This document shows, in pieces, positions 17,889 through 28,202 of a stretch of DNA of 64,000 nt (position 1 is the first letter of the stretch; each line of letters opens with the position of its first letter). The stretch is from Pseudomonadota bacterium (GTDB taxonomy: Bacteria > Pseudomonadota > Gammaproteobacteria > JAKAQQ01). The DNA is taken from positions 1 to 64,000 of the forward strand of contig JAJZYM010000005.1 in the NCBI GenBank assembly GCA_021798115.1, written 5' to 3'. The notes under the pieces are model-generated. The model had not been told where the DNA came from. It made no database searches and saw nothing but the letters and a program-made list of their open reading frames with translations. A program made the position numbers and the translations under genes.

Positions 17889-19427
17889 TCAGGCAAGATA
17901 GCGGGCGAGATAATCTTCAAAGCTCTCCCGGTTCTGTTCGAGCCGTGAACGTTCTTCGAGCGATTTTCGACGGGCTTCCTCAAAAATCTCTTCCCGCTCC
18001 GGCGTGGAGTAGGAGGCCGATCGGTAACGGTGTGCGTGCTCCCGCGCGCGTTCGAGGACGTACTCCGCAAACCCCGAGCCTCTTGTCTCGAGGGCGCGGA
18101 GAAACCGCCCCGAGGGGGTGATCTCCGGGTCGGCCACGCGCGCACGCGCTTCGGCGACGGCGGCCGCGTACGGGGTGTCGGGACGGTTCGCGTCCAGAGC
18201 TTCGGCCAGGATCTCGAGATCGTCGAGAATCTCACCGGCAAGATCGGCAAGCCGGCGACGTTCCCCCGGGCCCGAGGCCAGTTTGAGACCGGGGTCGCGT
18301 CCCCGGTAGGCGACGAGGCGTACGTTGGCGTGAGCGTCGAAGGATTCGCAGGCCGTGAGGAGGGGGCTCGGAAGAAAAAAACAGCGCCACAGGAGAAGTT
18401 CGATCAGGCGCAGCGTCGCGGACCGCACCCCTGAGGAGGCCTCGGGGTCGAGATCGAGGACGCGTACCTCGAGATAGCGGATGCCGTCCCGTGCCAGACT
18501 GCGCAGGGGGCGTTCGTCCGCAACCTTGCGCGGTTTGGGACGGACGTAGGCGTAGTATTCGTTCTCGGTTTGCAGCACGGACGTGCTCAGCTGACGTCGG
18601 CGGCCGTGGCGATGGACGCCGATCCGTTCGTAGGCCGGATCGGGCGTGCGCGTCGCGTCCGTGAGGGTGGTGATGTAGGAGGACAGGGAGTTGAGATCGA
18701 TGCGCAAAGGGGACTGGCCGCGGTTCTGGTAGCCGAGATCGCTCATGCGGAGGGTGGTGGCGTAAGGTTCGTAGCGGGTCGTCTCAGACCAGGGCGCGGA
18801 GGGCAGGGCGTGTCCGGGACGGTAGCTTCGGCACATGGCCGGCGACGCCCCGAAGAGATAGCACGGGAGCCAGGCGACACGGACGCTGTTGCGCAGCACG
18901 TCCATCAGTCTTCGGTTGCGTTCTTCTCCACCGTCCTCCCCGTCGCGGGTCCAGAGCGCTTCCGGGAAGGAGTAGTTGAAATGCACCCCCGCGACGGTTT
19001 GCATGAGGCGCCCGTAGCGGTGGCCGAGGCCGATGCGGTAGACGTGGCGGAGAAGCCCTTGAGGGGAGGGGCCGTACTCGGCGATGCGAACCGCGCCGGG
19101 ACGCAGGATGCAGGGCATGCTGGCCGGCCAGAGAAGCTCGTCGCCGATGTGGCGGTGCACGAGAACGTGAAGATCGTCGAGGAACCCCAGGACGACCTCG
19201 GGGTCCGTGAATGGCGGGGTGATGAGCTCAAGCATCGCCTCGGCATAGTCCGTCGTGACGTAGGGATGGGTGAGCGCGGCGCCGAGAGCCGGAGGATGAG
19301 GCGTCCGTGCCAGGGGCCCCTCGGGGTCGATCCGAAGGGATTCCTTCTCGAGTCCTTTGCGTCCTTCTCTCAGGAGTTCTGGAGGATGCTCATCGAAAAA
19401 CGCGCGGAGGCTTTGGCGGAGCGTCAC
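17889..19427 (-). CDS. gshA: Glutamate-cysteine ligase
   Basis: GRKGLEKESLRIDPEGPLARTPHPPALGAALTHPYVTTDYAEAMLELITPP...GVHFNYSFPEALW...YKNR-like GYQNRGQSPLRIDLNSLSSYI. Confidence 0.95.
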   Translation of the reverse strand: MTLRQSLRAFFDEHPPELLREGRKGLEKESLRIDPEGPLARTPHPPALGAALTHPYVTTDYAEAMLELITPPFTDPEVVLGFLDDLHVLVHRHIGDELLWPASMPCILRPGAVRIAEYGPSPQGLLRHVYRIGLGHRYGRLMQTVAGVHFNYSFPEALWTRDGEDGGEERNRRLMDVLRNSVRVAWLPCYLFGASPAMCRSYRPGHALPSAPWSETTRYEPYATTLRMSDLGYQNRGQSPLRIDLNSLSSYITTLTDATRTPDPAYERIGVHRHGRRRQLSTSVLQTENEYYAYVRPKPRKVADERPLRSLARDGIRYLEVRVLDLDPEASSGVRSATLRLIELLLWRCFFLPSPLLTACESFDAHANVRLVAYRGRDPGLKLASGPGERRRLADLAGEILDDLEILAEALDANRPDTPYAAAVAEARARVADPEITPSGRFLRALETRGSGFAEYVLERAREHAHRYRSASYSTPEREEIFEEARRKSLEERSRLEQNRESFEDYLARYLA

Positions 19428-19552
19428 GAAGAGTCCTGCATCGAAGAAGGGGAAGCGCCGCGCATGGGCGTGACCCCTCCGTTTCGGAAGAGCAAGCCCC
19501 GGCGTCGACCGTCCCCATCATACACACGGCACCGGACTCGTGCCGCCCGCGT

Positions 19553-19996
19553 TTACTGCCAGCAGTGTTGTGCGGTGTCTGTTCCGGTGACGGATTGCTG
19601 GCCGAGCATGTTGATCACAAAAGAGGCGCAACCCGTGTCGGCCTGCTGCCCGTTCTCGGGTGTTGCCGTGAGCGTGAAGCTCGTCGGCCCGGAAGAGGTT
19701 GCGGTCATATTGTAGTAACCGTTGGTGCTCGCCACCCCGCCCTGAGCATCGAGCGGGAAGCCGAGCGCCTGCATGCTCGTCGTATAGCTGTTGTTCGTCG
19801 TGTAGTAACGTTGCTCGGCGCTCGCCCCCTCGAGGAGGAGCGAGACGGCGTCCGTGCGGTGGGCTTCGAGAAGATAACGCTGGTAGGCCGGAATCGCGAC
19901 GGCCGCCAGGATGCCGATGATGGCGATCACGACGAGGAGCTCGACCAAAGTAAAGCCCCCCGCCCGACGGGGAGCAGAGCCGAGGGCACCGCTCAT
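19553..19996 (-). CDS. pilE: Type IV pilin PilE-like
   Basis: [30 protein letters not shown] prepilin N-terminus; C-terminal Cys pair. Confidence 0.93.
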   Translation of the reverse strand: MSGALGSAPRRAGGFTLVELLVVIAIIGILAAVAIPAYQRYLLEAHRTDAVSLLLEGASAEQRYYTTNNSYTTSMQALGFPLDAQGGVASTNGYYNMTATSSGPTSFTLTATPENGQQADTGCASFVINMLGQQSVTGTDTAQHCWQ

Positions 19997-20271
19997 CGTC
20001 CGGCCCTCGGAGAGGGGAAGTGCGGGTGTTTTTTAAGTGCCTGCTCGACCCTCTGGCGGGCGAGCGCGGCCTCGTGTGCGGCGATGAGGCGGGCGATCGC
20101 CACGCGGGACAACCGCACGGGCGAGCGCCCGGGGCGGATCTCGATCTGGGTGTCGAGATTCACGATCGTTCCGTTCTTCAGGACGAGCACCGGTGCATTG
20201 GCGCGCGCGGGCACCGCCAGGGCCGCGATCAAAACGGCCGGTGCGGCGGTGAGGACGAGTGAGCGGATCAT
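19993..20271 (-). CDS. Small secreted protein between pilY1 and pilE (positional PilY2 analogue)
   Basis: [63 protein letters not shown]; signal peptide; stop overlaps pilE start. Confidence 0.7.
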   Translation of the reverse strand: MIRSLVLTAAPAVLIAALAVPARANAPVLVLKNGTIVNLDTQIEIRPGRSPVRLSRVAIARLIAAHEAALARQRVEQALKKHPHFPSPRAGR

Positions 20272-20299
20272 GGGGCAATCCTCCAAAAGACTGGGACGG

Positions 20300-23200
20300 T
20301 CAGCGCAGTTCCCACCAGGTCAGCCGGCCGACGTTGCCGCTGTGCTCCAGCCAGGAGCTGATGGTGTTGTTCGAGAGTGTCACGAGCTTGATGTCGGTGA
20401 TCTCCCCGGGGCGTGTCGAGATGATCGTGGGCGCGGCGGCGTAACCGTTGCCGAGGCCGATACCGACCGGGTTTTGACCGTTGACCTGATCGCTGCCCGT
20501 GAGCGTGTCCTGGCCGTTGAGCGAGAGGCTCGGTCCCGGGAACGCACCGCCCGTGGCGTAGTTGACAGCCATGAGATAACTGTAGCCGCCGCTCGAACAG
20601 GCGCTGCCGCTCGTGCTGCTCGGCGTGTAGGTCGTGAAGACGACGGTCCCGCCCTCGATCCGCGGGTTGGTGATCACGCGCTCGCCGCTCCCGGGAAGAT
20701 TCATGTACCAGCCGTCCTGGGACTGCCAGTCGATCGGGTTGCTGGTGGTGGTTCGCACCGGGAAGGAAACGGTCTGCCCCTGGCTGTTGGTGTACGTGTA
20801 GGTTGCATCGGTGATGGTCTGTTCTTGAAGCTTGTGCAGAGAGATCGGTTTGCTGGGCGGGGTGGCCCCCGGGGCGGTCGTGTCGAGAACGCCGTAGAAC
20901 GACTGCGTGTAGGTCGTCGTGAGATCCGGCGTGCCCAGGAACTGCCCGGTCCCGAAGAGCACCAGAAGCGATCCCGGCGGTGTCCCGGGCGGCCCGAAGG
21001 TGACCGCCGGGGCGGTCGTGATCGGCTGATCGGCCTGGGTCTGGAAGAGGACCGAAGCCGTCCAGTCGGCGGGCGTGGGTGAGGAGAGGTCGATCCTCCA
21101 GAGATTGCCCTGAAGATCACCCGCGTAGACGAGATCGTCGACGCCGGTTCCGTTGTCCACGTCGGAGACGACGACGGGGGTCGAGAGCCCGTTGGGCGCG
21201 CTGCTGCTGCAGGCCGAGGGCACATCCGAGCAGAGCGAGATCTGATCGATGAGTTGCCCGGTCTGGGCGTTGATCACGAAGAGATAGGGGTTCCCGTCGA
21301 CGTTGTTGTATCCCGACCCGAAAATGACGACGAACGTGGTCGTCCCGTTGAGATCGATGCGGGCGATTTGCGGTTGACTGAAGGTGTCTCCGAGGTAAGG
21401 GCTCGAGAACTCCCAGAGGACGTTGGCGGCGAGCCCGCTTGGGGTTTCGAGCTGGCTCGGGTGCGTGACATTGAGAGCGTAGATGCTTTGCCCGCCGGCG
21501 TTCAGCCCGCCCACGAGGATGGTGTGCCAGCTCCCGTCGCTGAATTGGACGTCCGCCGCACTGGGCGAGCCGTCGACGTAGAAAAGATGGCTCGCGTTGT
21601 AGGTGGGAAGCGTCAGGTTGGCGAGGTTGGCGAAGACCCCGTTCGGGACAAACGCAAAGAGCTCGCGTCCTCCTCCGCTGGGGGAGGCGTCGAAGGCGTG
21701 CAGCATGCCGTCGTTCGCCCCGACGTAGACGACCGGTGTGCGGTTGGCTGCGTTTTCTTCGAAAGTGAGATACGAGGCGTTCGTGTAGGTCCCCTGCGGG
21801 GGGCCGACGTAGAGGGGGTTGCTGTAGACGATGTCGCCGAGGAGTGCCGAACGGTCGCGGAACGGGCCGGCGGGCTCGGCGCCCTGTGTATCGCCCATGA
21901 GATAGTCGAGGACGCCCTGGCCGTAATGGCTTTCGTTGTCGCTGAACTGGGACTGCTGCTGACTCGAGAGGGTGTTCCAGTAGGTTTCGAGATCGCTCTG
22001 CTGGGTGGGGGAGAGATCGTTCCACGCGAAGGGAACCCCGCCCCCGGCTCCGTTGTTGAGAACGGGGTTCCAGGTGGCGACCGAACGGTCTTGCCAACCG
22101 TTTCCGGCAAGCGTGCTGTCGAGGATGCTCGCCGCATCCCACAAGGAGTTTTGTGTGCTCACCTGCCCCTGGCTGGAGACGGGATAGACGTCGAGGTCAC
22201 CCGTCCAGTCGCCGTAGGGAAGAGCGTTGGAATCGAATTTGGCCTGGTAGACCACCGTTCCGGTGTTGAGCGAGGTCGAGTTGACGGCGGCGGATGTGGT
22301 TGTGACGTTGTTGACCTGAATCTTGGCGAAGATGGTCGCAAGGTCGTTGGTGACGGCCTGAGGGGTGGTGCCCGGGAAGTAGTCGGCCGTGCCACCGGCG
22401 ATCGCCATCGCCTTGAGGGTGGCGGCGGCCGCGGGATTGAGGCTCGGGTCCACGCCCGCTCCCAGGCCCACGACGTAGGTCTTGACGCCCGCGCTTGCGA
22501 GTTTCTGGAGTTGCGAAACGGCCTCGGTCACCGCGTCGTCGTTGGTTCCCGAGGAGACAAGGGACGTGGTCAGTCCCTGTTCGACGTCGGAGGCGAAACT
22601 CGCACTCGTGCTCGAGACCGTGCCGCCGGTCGTGAGATTGAAAGTTGCGTAGACACCGTAGCCCGCGGCCGCACGCGAGCCCAAGGGAGGCCAGTCGTAT
22701 CCGTTTACGTCCCCCTGGGTGGGGAGTCCGTCGGTGAGCAGAATGACGTACTTCTGTGCGGGGCAGTTGGTGTTCGATGTGGGGGGCGAGCTTCCGTCGT
22801 ACCCCTGCGTGTAGTACTGATAGGCGCCGCTCAACAGGCCCGCGACCGGGGACTGGACGGCGAGGGCCTTGATCTCGGAGCTGTTGGCGTTATTGGTTTC
22901 TGGGGCGAGGTAGGGCGCAAAGCTCTGGATGTAGCACTGGAGCTGGGTCTCGTTGCCGGTGCAGCCGGTGGCGTTCTCGTAGGAGGTGATCGGAAGGATG
23001 AGGTTACCCTGATTGGAAACATCGCTCGTGTAATAGCCAAAACCACGCTCGGCGTACATCACCTGGTTGCTGTGCGGGACGTAGCCGGCGTTGGTGGGTC
23101 CGGTCTCGTAGACGGAGTTGCCGGGTGAGGCTTGATTGTAGGAAATGGTAACAGGGTTGGGGCTGTAAGGATTCGAATCGCTGTTGTAATTCGCAAGAGT

Positions 23201-24007
23201 GTAGTAAGGGGGGTAGGGGCTCGGGGGGTTCGGCCCGCCGTAGTCGAGCATGACGCTCGGGTAGCCGTTCGGAGCGTAGAAGACATCGTTGACGGAGGGG
23301 TTGTCGGAGGTGATGGCGACTTCGATGTAGGGATCGCTGTAGCTGCCCGTGACCCCCATGCCCTGAAACGTCGAGCGGATCTGGGTGCAGGAGTTGGAGG
23401 TGTTCTGGTAGCACGGATTCGGTTTCCAGTCGCCCGTCGCGCCCGGCGAGGACGCGAAGCTGAAGCCGTTCGGGGGGCTCATGAGATACACCCAGGTTGT
23501 GTAGAGACCCACGTTCTGGGTGTCGTAGTCCATGATCCCCATATCGAAATCGGCGGCGTAATTCTGGATGACGTCGCTCAGGGCGGCCTTGAGAACGTTG
23601 AGCCGGCTCGCCGAATTGTCGTAGAGGGTGTCCGGCTGGCCGCAGACGGCGGAAGATCCTCCGCCGCCCTGGACGGTGTAGGGTGCCGTTCCGGTCGTGG
23701 AGGGACCCGTGCAGGGCGGCGTGAACCCGCTCGGTACGTTGTAATCGACGGGCGAGCTCGATCCGCTCAGGGCGGAGACGGTGCCCGAGCCGGTCATGAT
23801 CGCCCCGCTGAGGTCGCCGTCCATCGACTGCGAGTTCGTGACGGCGAAGAGAACCTCGGGATGGGTGGGGACGACGAGGGTGAGAGGGAGCTGAGAGATC
23901 GACACCTCGGGAACCGCCCAGGCCGGAAGAGGGATCTGGGCGCCCACGAGGACCCCCGCGAGGGACAGGACCAGGAGGCGTCGCGGAAAAGAGGGAGAGC
24001 GGCTCAT
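20300..24007 (-). CDS. pilY1: Type IV pilus assembly protein PilY1 (vWA N-terminal, beta-propeller C-terminal)
   Basis: KYVILLTDGLPT (vWA); C-terminal propeller with VVSDVDNGTGVDDLVYAGDLQGNLWRIDLSS Ca-site-like loop; RSALLGDIVYSNPLYVG. Start at 24007, not 24238. Confidence 0.93.
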   Translation of the reverse strand: MSRSPSFPRRLLVLSLAGVLVGAQIPLPAWAVPEVSISQLPLTLVVPTHPEVLFAVTNSQSMDGDLSGAIMTGSGTVSALSGSSSPVDYNVPSGFTPPCTGPSTTGTAPYTVQGGGGSSAVCGQPDTLYDNSASRLNVLKAALSDVIQNYAADFDMGIMDYDTQNVGLYTTWVYLMSPPNGFSFASSPGATGDWKPNPCYQNTSNSCTQIRSTFQGMGVTGSYSDPYIEVAITSDNPSVNDVFYAPNGYPSVMLDYGGPNPPSPYPPYYTLANYNSDSNPYSPNPVTISYNQASPGNSVYETGPTNAGYVPHSNQVMYAERGFGYYTSDVSNQGNLILPITSYENATGCTGNETQLQCYIQSFAPYLAPETNNANSSEIKALAVQSPVAGLLSGAYQYYTQGYDGSSPPTSNTNCPAQKYVILLTDGLPTQGDVNGYDWPPLGSRAAAGYGVYATFNLTTGGTVSSTSASFASDVEQGLTTSLVSSGTNDDAVTEAVSQLQKLASAGVKTYVVGLGAGVDPSLNPAAAATLKAMAIAGGTADYFPGTTPQAVTNDLATIFAKIQVNNVTTTSAAVNSTSLNTGTVVYQAKFDSNALPYGDWTGDLDVYPVSSQGQVSTQNSLWDAASILDSTLAGNGWQDRSVATWNPVLNNGAGGGVPFAWNDLSPTQQSDLETYWNTLSSQQQSQFSDNESHYGQGVLDYLMGDTQGAEPAGPFRDRSALLGDIVYSNPLYVGPPQGTYTNASYLTFEENAANRTPVVYVGANDGMLHAFDASPSGGGRELFAFVPNGVFANLANLTLPTYNASHLFYVDGSPSAADVQFSDGSWHTILVGGLNAGGQSIYALNVTHPSQLETPSGLAANVLWEFSSPYLGDTFSQPQIARIDLNGTTTFVVIFGSGYNNVDGNPYLFVINAQTGQLIDQISLCSDVPSACSSSAPNGLSTPVVVSDVDNGTGVDDLVYAGDLQGNLWRIDLSSPTPADWTASVLFQTQADQPITTAPAVTFGPPGTPPGSLLVLFGTGQFLGTPDLTTTYTQSFYGVLDTTAPGATPPSKPISLHKLQEQTITDATYTYTNSQGQTVSFPVRTTTSNPIDWQSQDGWYMNLPGSGERVITNPRIEGGTVVFTTYTPSSTSGSACSSGGYSYLMAVNYATGGAFPGPSLSLNGQDTLTGSDQVNGQNPVGIGLGNGYAAAPTIISTRPGEITDIKLVTLSNNTISSWLEHSGNVGRLTWWELR

Positions 24008-24029
24008 GACGATGATCCTCCGGGGTGCC

Positions 24030-24641
24030 TCACGGCCGGTACGTTTCCTGGATGACGGCGACGGCGTGCGGGGAGCCCCCCGTCGCCCAGGCCGTGATGA
24101 GGTAAGTCGGCGGCACGGGGGTGACACCGTAACTCGCTCCGATCGCCGCGAGGTTGTCGCCCGTGAGCGGTGTGGTCGGAAGCTGTTGGACGATGAGCTG
24201 CGGAGCCTCGGCGTATTCGATGGTCGTTCCGCCGACACTCACGCCCGTCCCGTAGACGTTGGGATCGTCGAAGGGCCAGGTGGCGTAGGGCGCCCCGGCG
24301 GTGTCTTCGATCGAGTAGCCGGCTTCGGGGCGCCAGCTCGCGTTGGCCGAGAGATCGAGGGAAGAGACGGCCGTTGGGGTGTAGACCGTCAGGGCGGTGG
24401 GGCTCGCCGTCGGGTTCGCTCCGGGGATGGGGAGAACGGGCACCTGCGCGAGGTAGTTCTCGACTCCGCGGGCGGCGGCGCTTGCCGCCGCGATCGCACG
24501 CTGCTTTTCCCTCATGTTGTGCGCCATGGTTTCTTCCAGCGTGACTCCGGTGAGAAGCGCCACCCCGAGAAGAGTGAGAACGAGGAGGAACACCAGCGAG
24601 GTGATCAGAATGTAGCCTCGGGTGAGAAGACGCGCGCTCAC
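24030..24641 (-). CDS. pilX: Minor pilin PilX-like
   Basis: TRGYILITSLVFLLVLTLLGVALLTGVTLEETMAHNMREKQRAI. Confidence 0.88.
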   Translation of the reverse strand: MSARLLTRGYILITSLVFLLVLTLLGVALLTGVTLEETMAHNMREKQRAIAAASAAARGVENYLAQVPVLPIPGANPTASPTALTVYTPTAVSSLDLSANASWRPEAGYSIEDTAGAPYATWPFDDPNVYGTGVSVGGTTIEYAEAPQLIVQQLPTTPLTGDNLAAIGASYGVTPVPPTYLITAWATGGSPHAVAVIQETYRP

Positions 24642-24644
24642 GAA

Positions 24645-25514
24645 TCACTGCCCTCCGGGGTTGTGCCGGTAGTAGGAGACGATGTTCCGCAGCGCCACGT
24701 CACGGACGACCGCGACGCGGAGATAACGGTCCGGCACCTTCGGCCAGGGCGAAAAGACATAGCCGAAGAGATCGTAGCTCCCGCTGGCCGGGGTGGTGAG
24801 CACGTCCCCAATCGTCCCGTCGGGTTGGGCGGCATCGCCGCTCGCCAGGATGAGGCCGATCTGGATCGCGCGGATCTGGTTCCATTGAACAACGGCTCCC
24901 GGATCCGCATAGACGTCGACCGAATCCGTGTTCTGGGTGTCGAGCCCAAAACGCACGACCATCATCTCGACGTTGTTCACGAGGGGTTCGTAACCCTGCC
25001 AGCTGCCGATGCCGCTCGCGCCGACGTAACTGCGGCACATGAGCTGTTCCGTGCTCGTGTCGAGTTTCCACTCGTCGGTGTCGACGACCCCGTAAGGAAC
25101 GGTTTGCCCGAGACAGTTCTCCATCTGCCCGTTCGATTGGAAGCTCACCGCGAAGCCGTAGGGTGGGGCTGGGCTTCCGTGCCAGGTTGCGAGCATGATG
25201 GGGTGGCTTCCGGTCGCGAGAAAAGCGGTGGGGTCGGCTTCGTTGTCGGGGATCTGGGTAAAAATCTGCGACGGATCTTCAGTCAGGATGGCCCGGTAGC
25301 CGGCCTGCCGCGCATCGGTCGTGAGAAGCGTGACGGCTGTGCGGATGTTGTCGTCGAGCGCGGCCTCGGCCTGTTGCGCGACGCTCCCGAGGGCGTTGCT
25401 GTAGTAGATCTCGAAGAGTCCCCAGAGCAGGAAGGCGGCGATCGCGAGCGCGACGAGGAGCTCGACCAGGCCGAGCCCGCGGATCGTGGTGGAACGGCGT
25501 TGACGGGAGATCAT
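24645..25514 (-). CDS. pilW: Minor pilin PilW-like
   Basis: MISRQRRSTTIRGLGLVELLVALAIAAFLLWGLFEIYYSNALGSVAQQAEAALDDNIRTAVTLL. Confidence 0.88.
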   Translation of the reverse strand: MISRQRRSTTIRGLGLVELLVALAIAAFLLWGLFEIYYSNALGSVAQQAEAALDDNIRTAVTLLTTDARQAGYRAILTEDPSQIFTQIPDNEADPTAFLATGSHPIMLATWHGSPAPPYGFAVSFQSNGQMENCLGQTVPYGVVDTDEWKLDTSTEQLMCRSYVGASGIGSWQGYEPLVNNVEMMVVRFGLDTQNTDSVDVYADPGAVVQWNQIRAIQIGLILASGDAAQPDGTIGDVLTTPASGSYDLFGYVFSPWPKVPDRYLRVAVVRDVALRNIVSYYRHNPGGQ

Positions 25515-26020
25515 GGCTGGTAGAGAGTGGAGTAACTCACGGCCTCGAGCCCCGTGTGGGCCCCGTTGGCCACAGACCAGCTGACCGTGATGAGATAGGG
25601 GGTGGTTGCCGAACAGGTGCCCTCGCATTGAACGGTCGCCTGGGGGTTCGGGAGGTTGTTCTGGAGCGTGCGGGCGAAATTCCAAAGATCGGCCTGCGCC
25701 TCTTCGGCCGACGTACAAGGGTTGCCCACCGTGCGGCAAAGGTTGGCCGGTGGGGCGGTGGGCAGGCTCCCGATCACGTAGTCGCCGTTGAGCACGCCCG
25801 TCATGTTGGCGCGCATGAACTCGGTCAGATTCTCGGTGTCGATCGATGCGAGGGTCTGAAGCTCGGCGGTGTGGTTGTCGCTGAGCCCCGCCTGCATCAT
25901 TGCGGCAAGTCCAAGGAGGCCGACCGAGACGATCACGAGGGCCACCAGGACCTCGATCAGACTGAAGCCGCGTGAGCGCTGCCGTGAGGTCGAGGAGTCA
26001 GAGGAGCGGATCACGGGCAT
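25511..26020 (-). CDS. pilV: Minor pilin PilV-like
   Basis: SRGFSLIEVLVALVIVSVGLLGLAAMMQAGL prepilin motif. Confidence 0.9.
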   Translation of the reverse strand: MPVIRSSDSSTSRQRSRGFSLIEVLVALVIVSVGLLGLAAMMQAGLSDNHTAELQTLASIDTENLTEFMRANMTGVLNGDYVIGSLPTAPPANLCRTVGNPCTSAEEAQADLWNFARTLQNNLPNPQATVQCEGTCSATTPYLITVSWSVANGAHTGLEAVSYSTLYQP

Positions 26021-26550
26021 TGCGCTCCCTCCGCCTGCGTGAGGGTTCCCGAGACGCCGATCGTCACGCAGCGGCGGAACGACACGTTGCCCGCGGCGTC
26101 GTGGAGTGTGACGACCCCGCCGCCGGCCGCGGCCCCGACCAGGATGCCGAGCGGTGAGAAGCTGATGGCGTTCGCCACGCCGCCGCTTCCGGTGAGCGTA
26201 TCGGTTCCGGTCCATGAGGGAGCGGTGCGGATGATGGTGGTCGTCGGTCCGATGCTCTGGCTGTCGTCCGGGTCGACGAACACGATCCAGCCTTGATTCC
26301 AAGACGCGCCGTCGGAACAGCTGGAGGACGAGCCGCCGCTCGTGCAGACCGTGACCGTCTCGCCGCGCTTGATGGCCTCGCTGCGGGCGAGCATCAGGGT
26401 TTCGGTGAAATCGGACATTTCGGCCGCCATCCGGTTGTAGGTGACGAAGCTCGAATAGGCCGGGATCGCGATCGTGAGAAGGATGCCGACCAGAGCCAGG
26501 ACCACGAGGATCTCGAGGAGAGTCAGGCCGTCGACGCTCGATGTGTTCAT
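26011..26550 (-). CDS. fimT: FimT/GspH-type minor pilin
   Basis: MNTSSVDGLTLLEILVVLALVGILLTIAIPAYSSFVTYNRMAAEMSDFTETLMLARSEAIKRGETVTVC. Confidence 0.9.
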   Translation of the reverse strand: MNTSSVDGLTLLEILVVLALVGILLTIAIPAYSSFVTYNRMAAEMSDFTETLMLARSEAIKRGETVTVCTSGGSSSSCSDGASWNQGWIVFVDPDDSQSIGPTTTIIRTAPSWTGTDTLTGSGGVANAISFSPLGILVGAAAGGGVVTLHDAAGNVSFRRCVTIGVSGTLTQAEGAQCP

Positions 26551-26647
26551 GGGCGGATTGTGCTCCAGGTGAAGGGCTTCCGGCCGGCCGGTGGGGGGGA
26601 GCGAGGGGACGAACGGCGTTCCTCGCCCGACGAACGGTTGCCGGGAT

Positions 26648-27436
26648 TCAACCGTAACGGCCGGTGATGTAATCGTCCGTCCGCCGGCGTTTCGGGTTGG
26701 TGAACAGGGTGTCGGTGTCGCTGAACTCAACGAGCTCGCCCTGATCGAGGAAAGCCGTGAAATCCGACACACGCGCCGCCTGTTGCATGTTGTGCGTGAC
26801 CAAAACGACGGTGTATTCGTCGCGAAGTTCGGTGATCAACTCCTCGATCCGGAGCGTCGAATACGGATCGAGTGCGGAGGCCGGTTCGTCCAGCAGGAGG
26901 ACCTCGGGTCGGACCGCGATCGCCCGGGCAATGCAAAGACGTTGCTGCTGTCCGCCGGAGAGCCGGAGCGCGCTTTCGTGGAGTTTGTCCCGTACTTCGT
27001 CCCAGAGGGCGGCCTTCCGTAGCGCCCAGGCAATCCGCTCGTCGAGGTCGGCCCGGCTCAGGCGTTCGTAGAGGCGAACACCGAACGCCAGGTTGTCGCG
27101 GACCGACATCGGGAAGGGCGTGGGTTTCTGGAAGACCATGCCCACCTTGGCGCGGAGCAGCATGCGGTCGTAATTGCGCGCGAGGATGTCCTCGCCGTCG
27201 AGCTCAATCCTCCCCGAGGCACGATGGCCGGGATGGAGATCGTAAATTCGGTTGAGACAGCGCAGAAGAGTGGTCTTTCCGCAGCCGGAAGGGCCGATGA
27301 ACGTTGTCACCCGATTGGCGGGGATGTCCAGGCTGACGGCGCGGAGGGCCTGGAACCGGCCGTAGAAGAAATCGAGATCGCGGATGCGGATTTTCCCTGG
27401 CGTGGGGGCCGCGGGATCGGGAACGGGCGGGCTCAC
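26648..27436 (-). CDS. pstB: Phosphate ABC transporter ATP-binding protein
   Basis: Walker [84 protein letters not shown]. Confidence 0.95.
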   Translation of the reverse strand: MSPPVPDPAAPTPGKIRIRDLDFFYGRFQALRAVSLDIPANRVTTFIGPSGCGKTTLLRCLNRIYDLHPGHRASGRIELDGEDILARNYDRMLLRAKVGMVFQKPTPFPMSVRDNLAFGVRLYERLSRADLDERIAWALRKAALWDEVRDKLHESALRLSGGQQQRLCIARAIAVRPEVLLLDEPASALDPYSTLRIEELITELRDEYTVVLVTHNMQQAARVSDFTAFLDQGELVEFSDTDTLFTNPKRRRTDDYITGRYG

Positions 27437-27572
27437 GACGCGCGGGCCTTCCCGGGCCGGCGCGGCGGCGCAGGGGGGGGCAAAAAGCGGGGTGCGCGCT
27501 CGCTCACGTCGCAGAATCGGGGCGGAACTGTCGCGGGCATTATAGGTTGAGGACCTCCGGGCGGGATGGCAC

Positions 27573-28202
27573 TCAGCGCGGCGTCGGGCGGCTCACGCAA
27601 GGGTGTCCGCGGACGGAAAACCGCAGACGCCGCTCGGCGTCCCGACGGACACCCACGCGGGGGGTCCGCACGATGCGGGTGAGGGGGTAGGGGGCACCCC
27701 GCGCCAGCCAGAGAGGAGAACGGACGTCACAGAGGTCACGGCCGTCCCATTCGGGACCAATTCCAAGCGCTCGTGTGAGACAGCCGGGGCCCCGCGCGAG
27801 ATCAGGGTCGTGGACACCGGGTCGGCGGCGGCGCATGAGTTCGAGTCCGAGGACCGGTTCGAGCGCGCGCAGAAGAACCCCTGTCCCCACCCCTGGCGGA
27901 CCGGCGGAGATATTGATCAGGAGATGAAGACCGTAGCACCAGTGGACGTAGGCGTGACCGCGTGCCAGGAAGAGTGAGCCGTTGCGGTTCGTGCGTCCGT
28001 GGAAAGCGTGGCAGGCCCGGTCGTGCGGGAGGTAGGCCTCCACTTCGACGATCCGGCCCGCGCATCGTCCTCGAGGAGTCTCGTGCACGAGAAAGCCACC
28101 CAGGAGGAAGAGGGCCTGCGCCACCGTCTCCGGCGGGAGGTCCCGGCGGTGCAAACGGGATCCGAGGGCGTTCGGGATGCCTTGGATCCGCTTCGGCGCC
28201 AT
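27573..28202 (-). CDS. DNA-3-methyladenine glycosylase (AAG/MPG family)
   Basis: [79 protein letters not shown] overlap with apaH stop. Confidence 0.93.
   Translation of the reverse strand: MAPKRIQGIPNALGSRLHRRDLPPETVAQALFLLGGFLVHETPRGRCAGRIVEVEAYLPHDRACHAFHGRTNRNGSLFLARGHAYVHWCYGLHLLINISAGPPGVGTGVLLRALEPVLGLELMRRRRPGVHDPDLARGPGCLTRALGIGPEWDGRDLCDVRSPLWLARGAPYPLTRIVRTPRVGVRRDAERRLRFSVRGHPCVSRPTPR

Noticed and set aside
18570-21082. Long plus-strand ORFs over gshA/pilE/pilY1
   Set aside because: Antisense shadows; the minus-strand genes are all recognisable.
21254-23128. 624-aa plus-strand ORF antisense to pilY1 (Val/Gly/Glu-rich)
   Set aside because: Composition is the complement of the pilY1 Thr/Asn/Gly-rich repeats; no domain recognisable.
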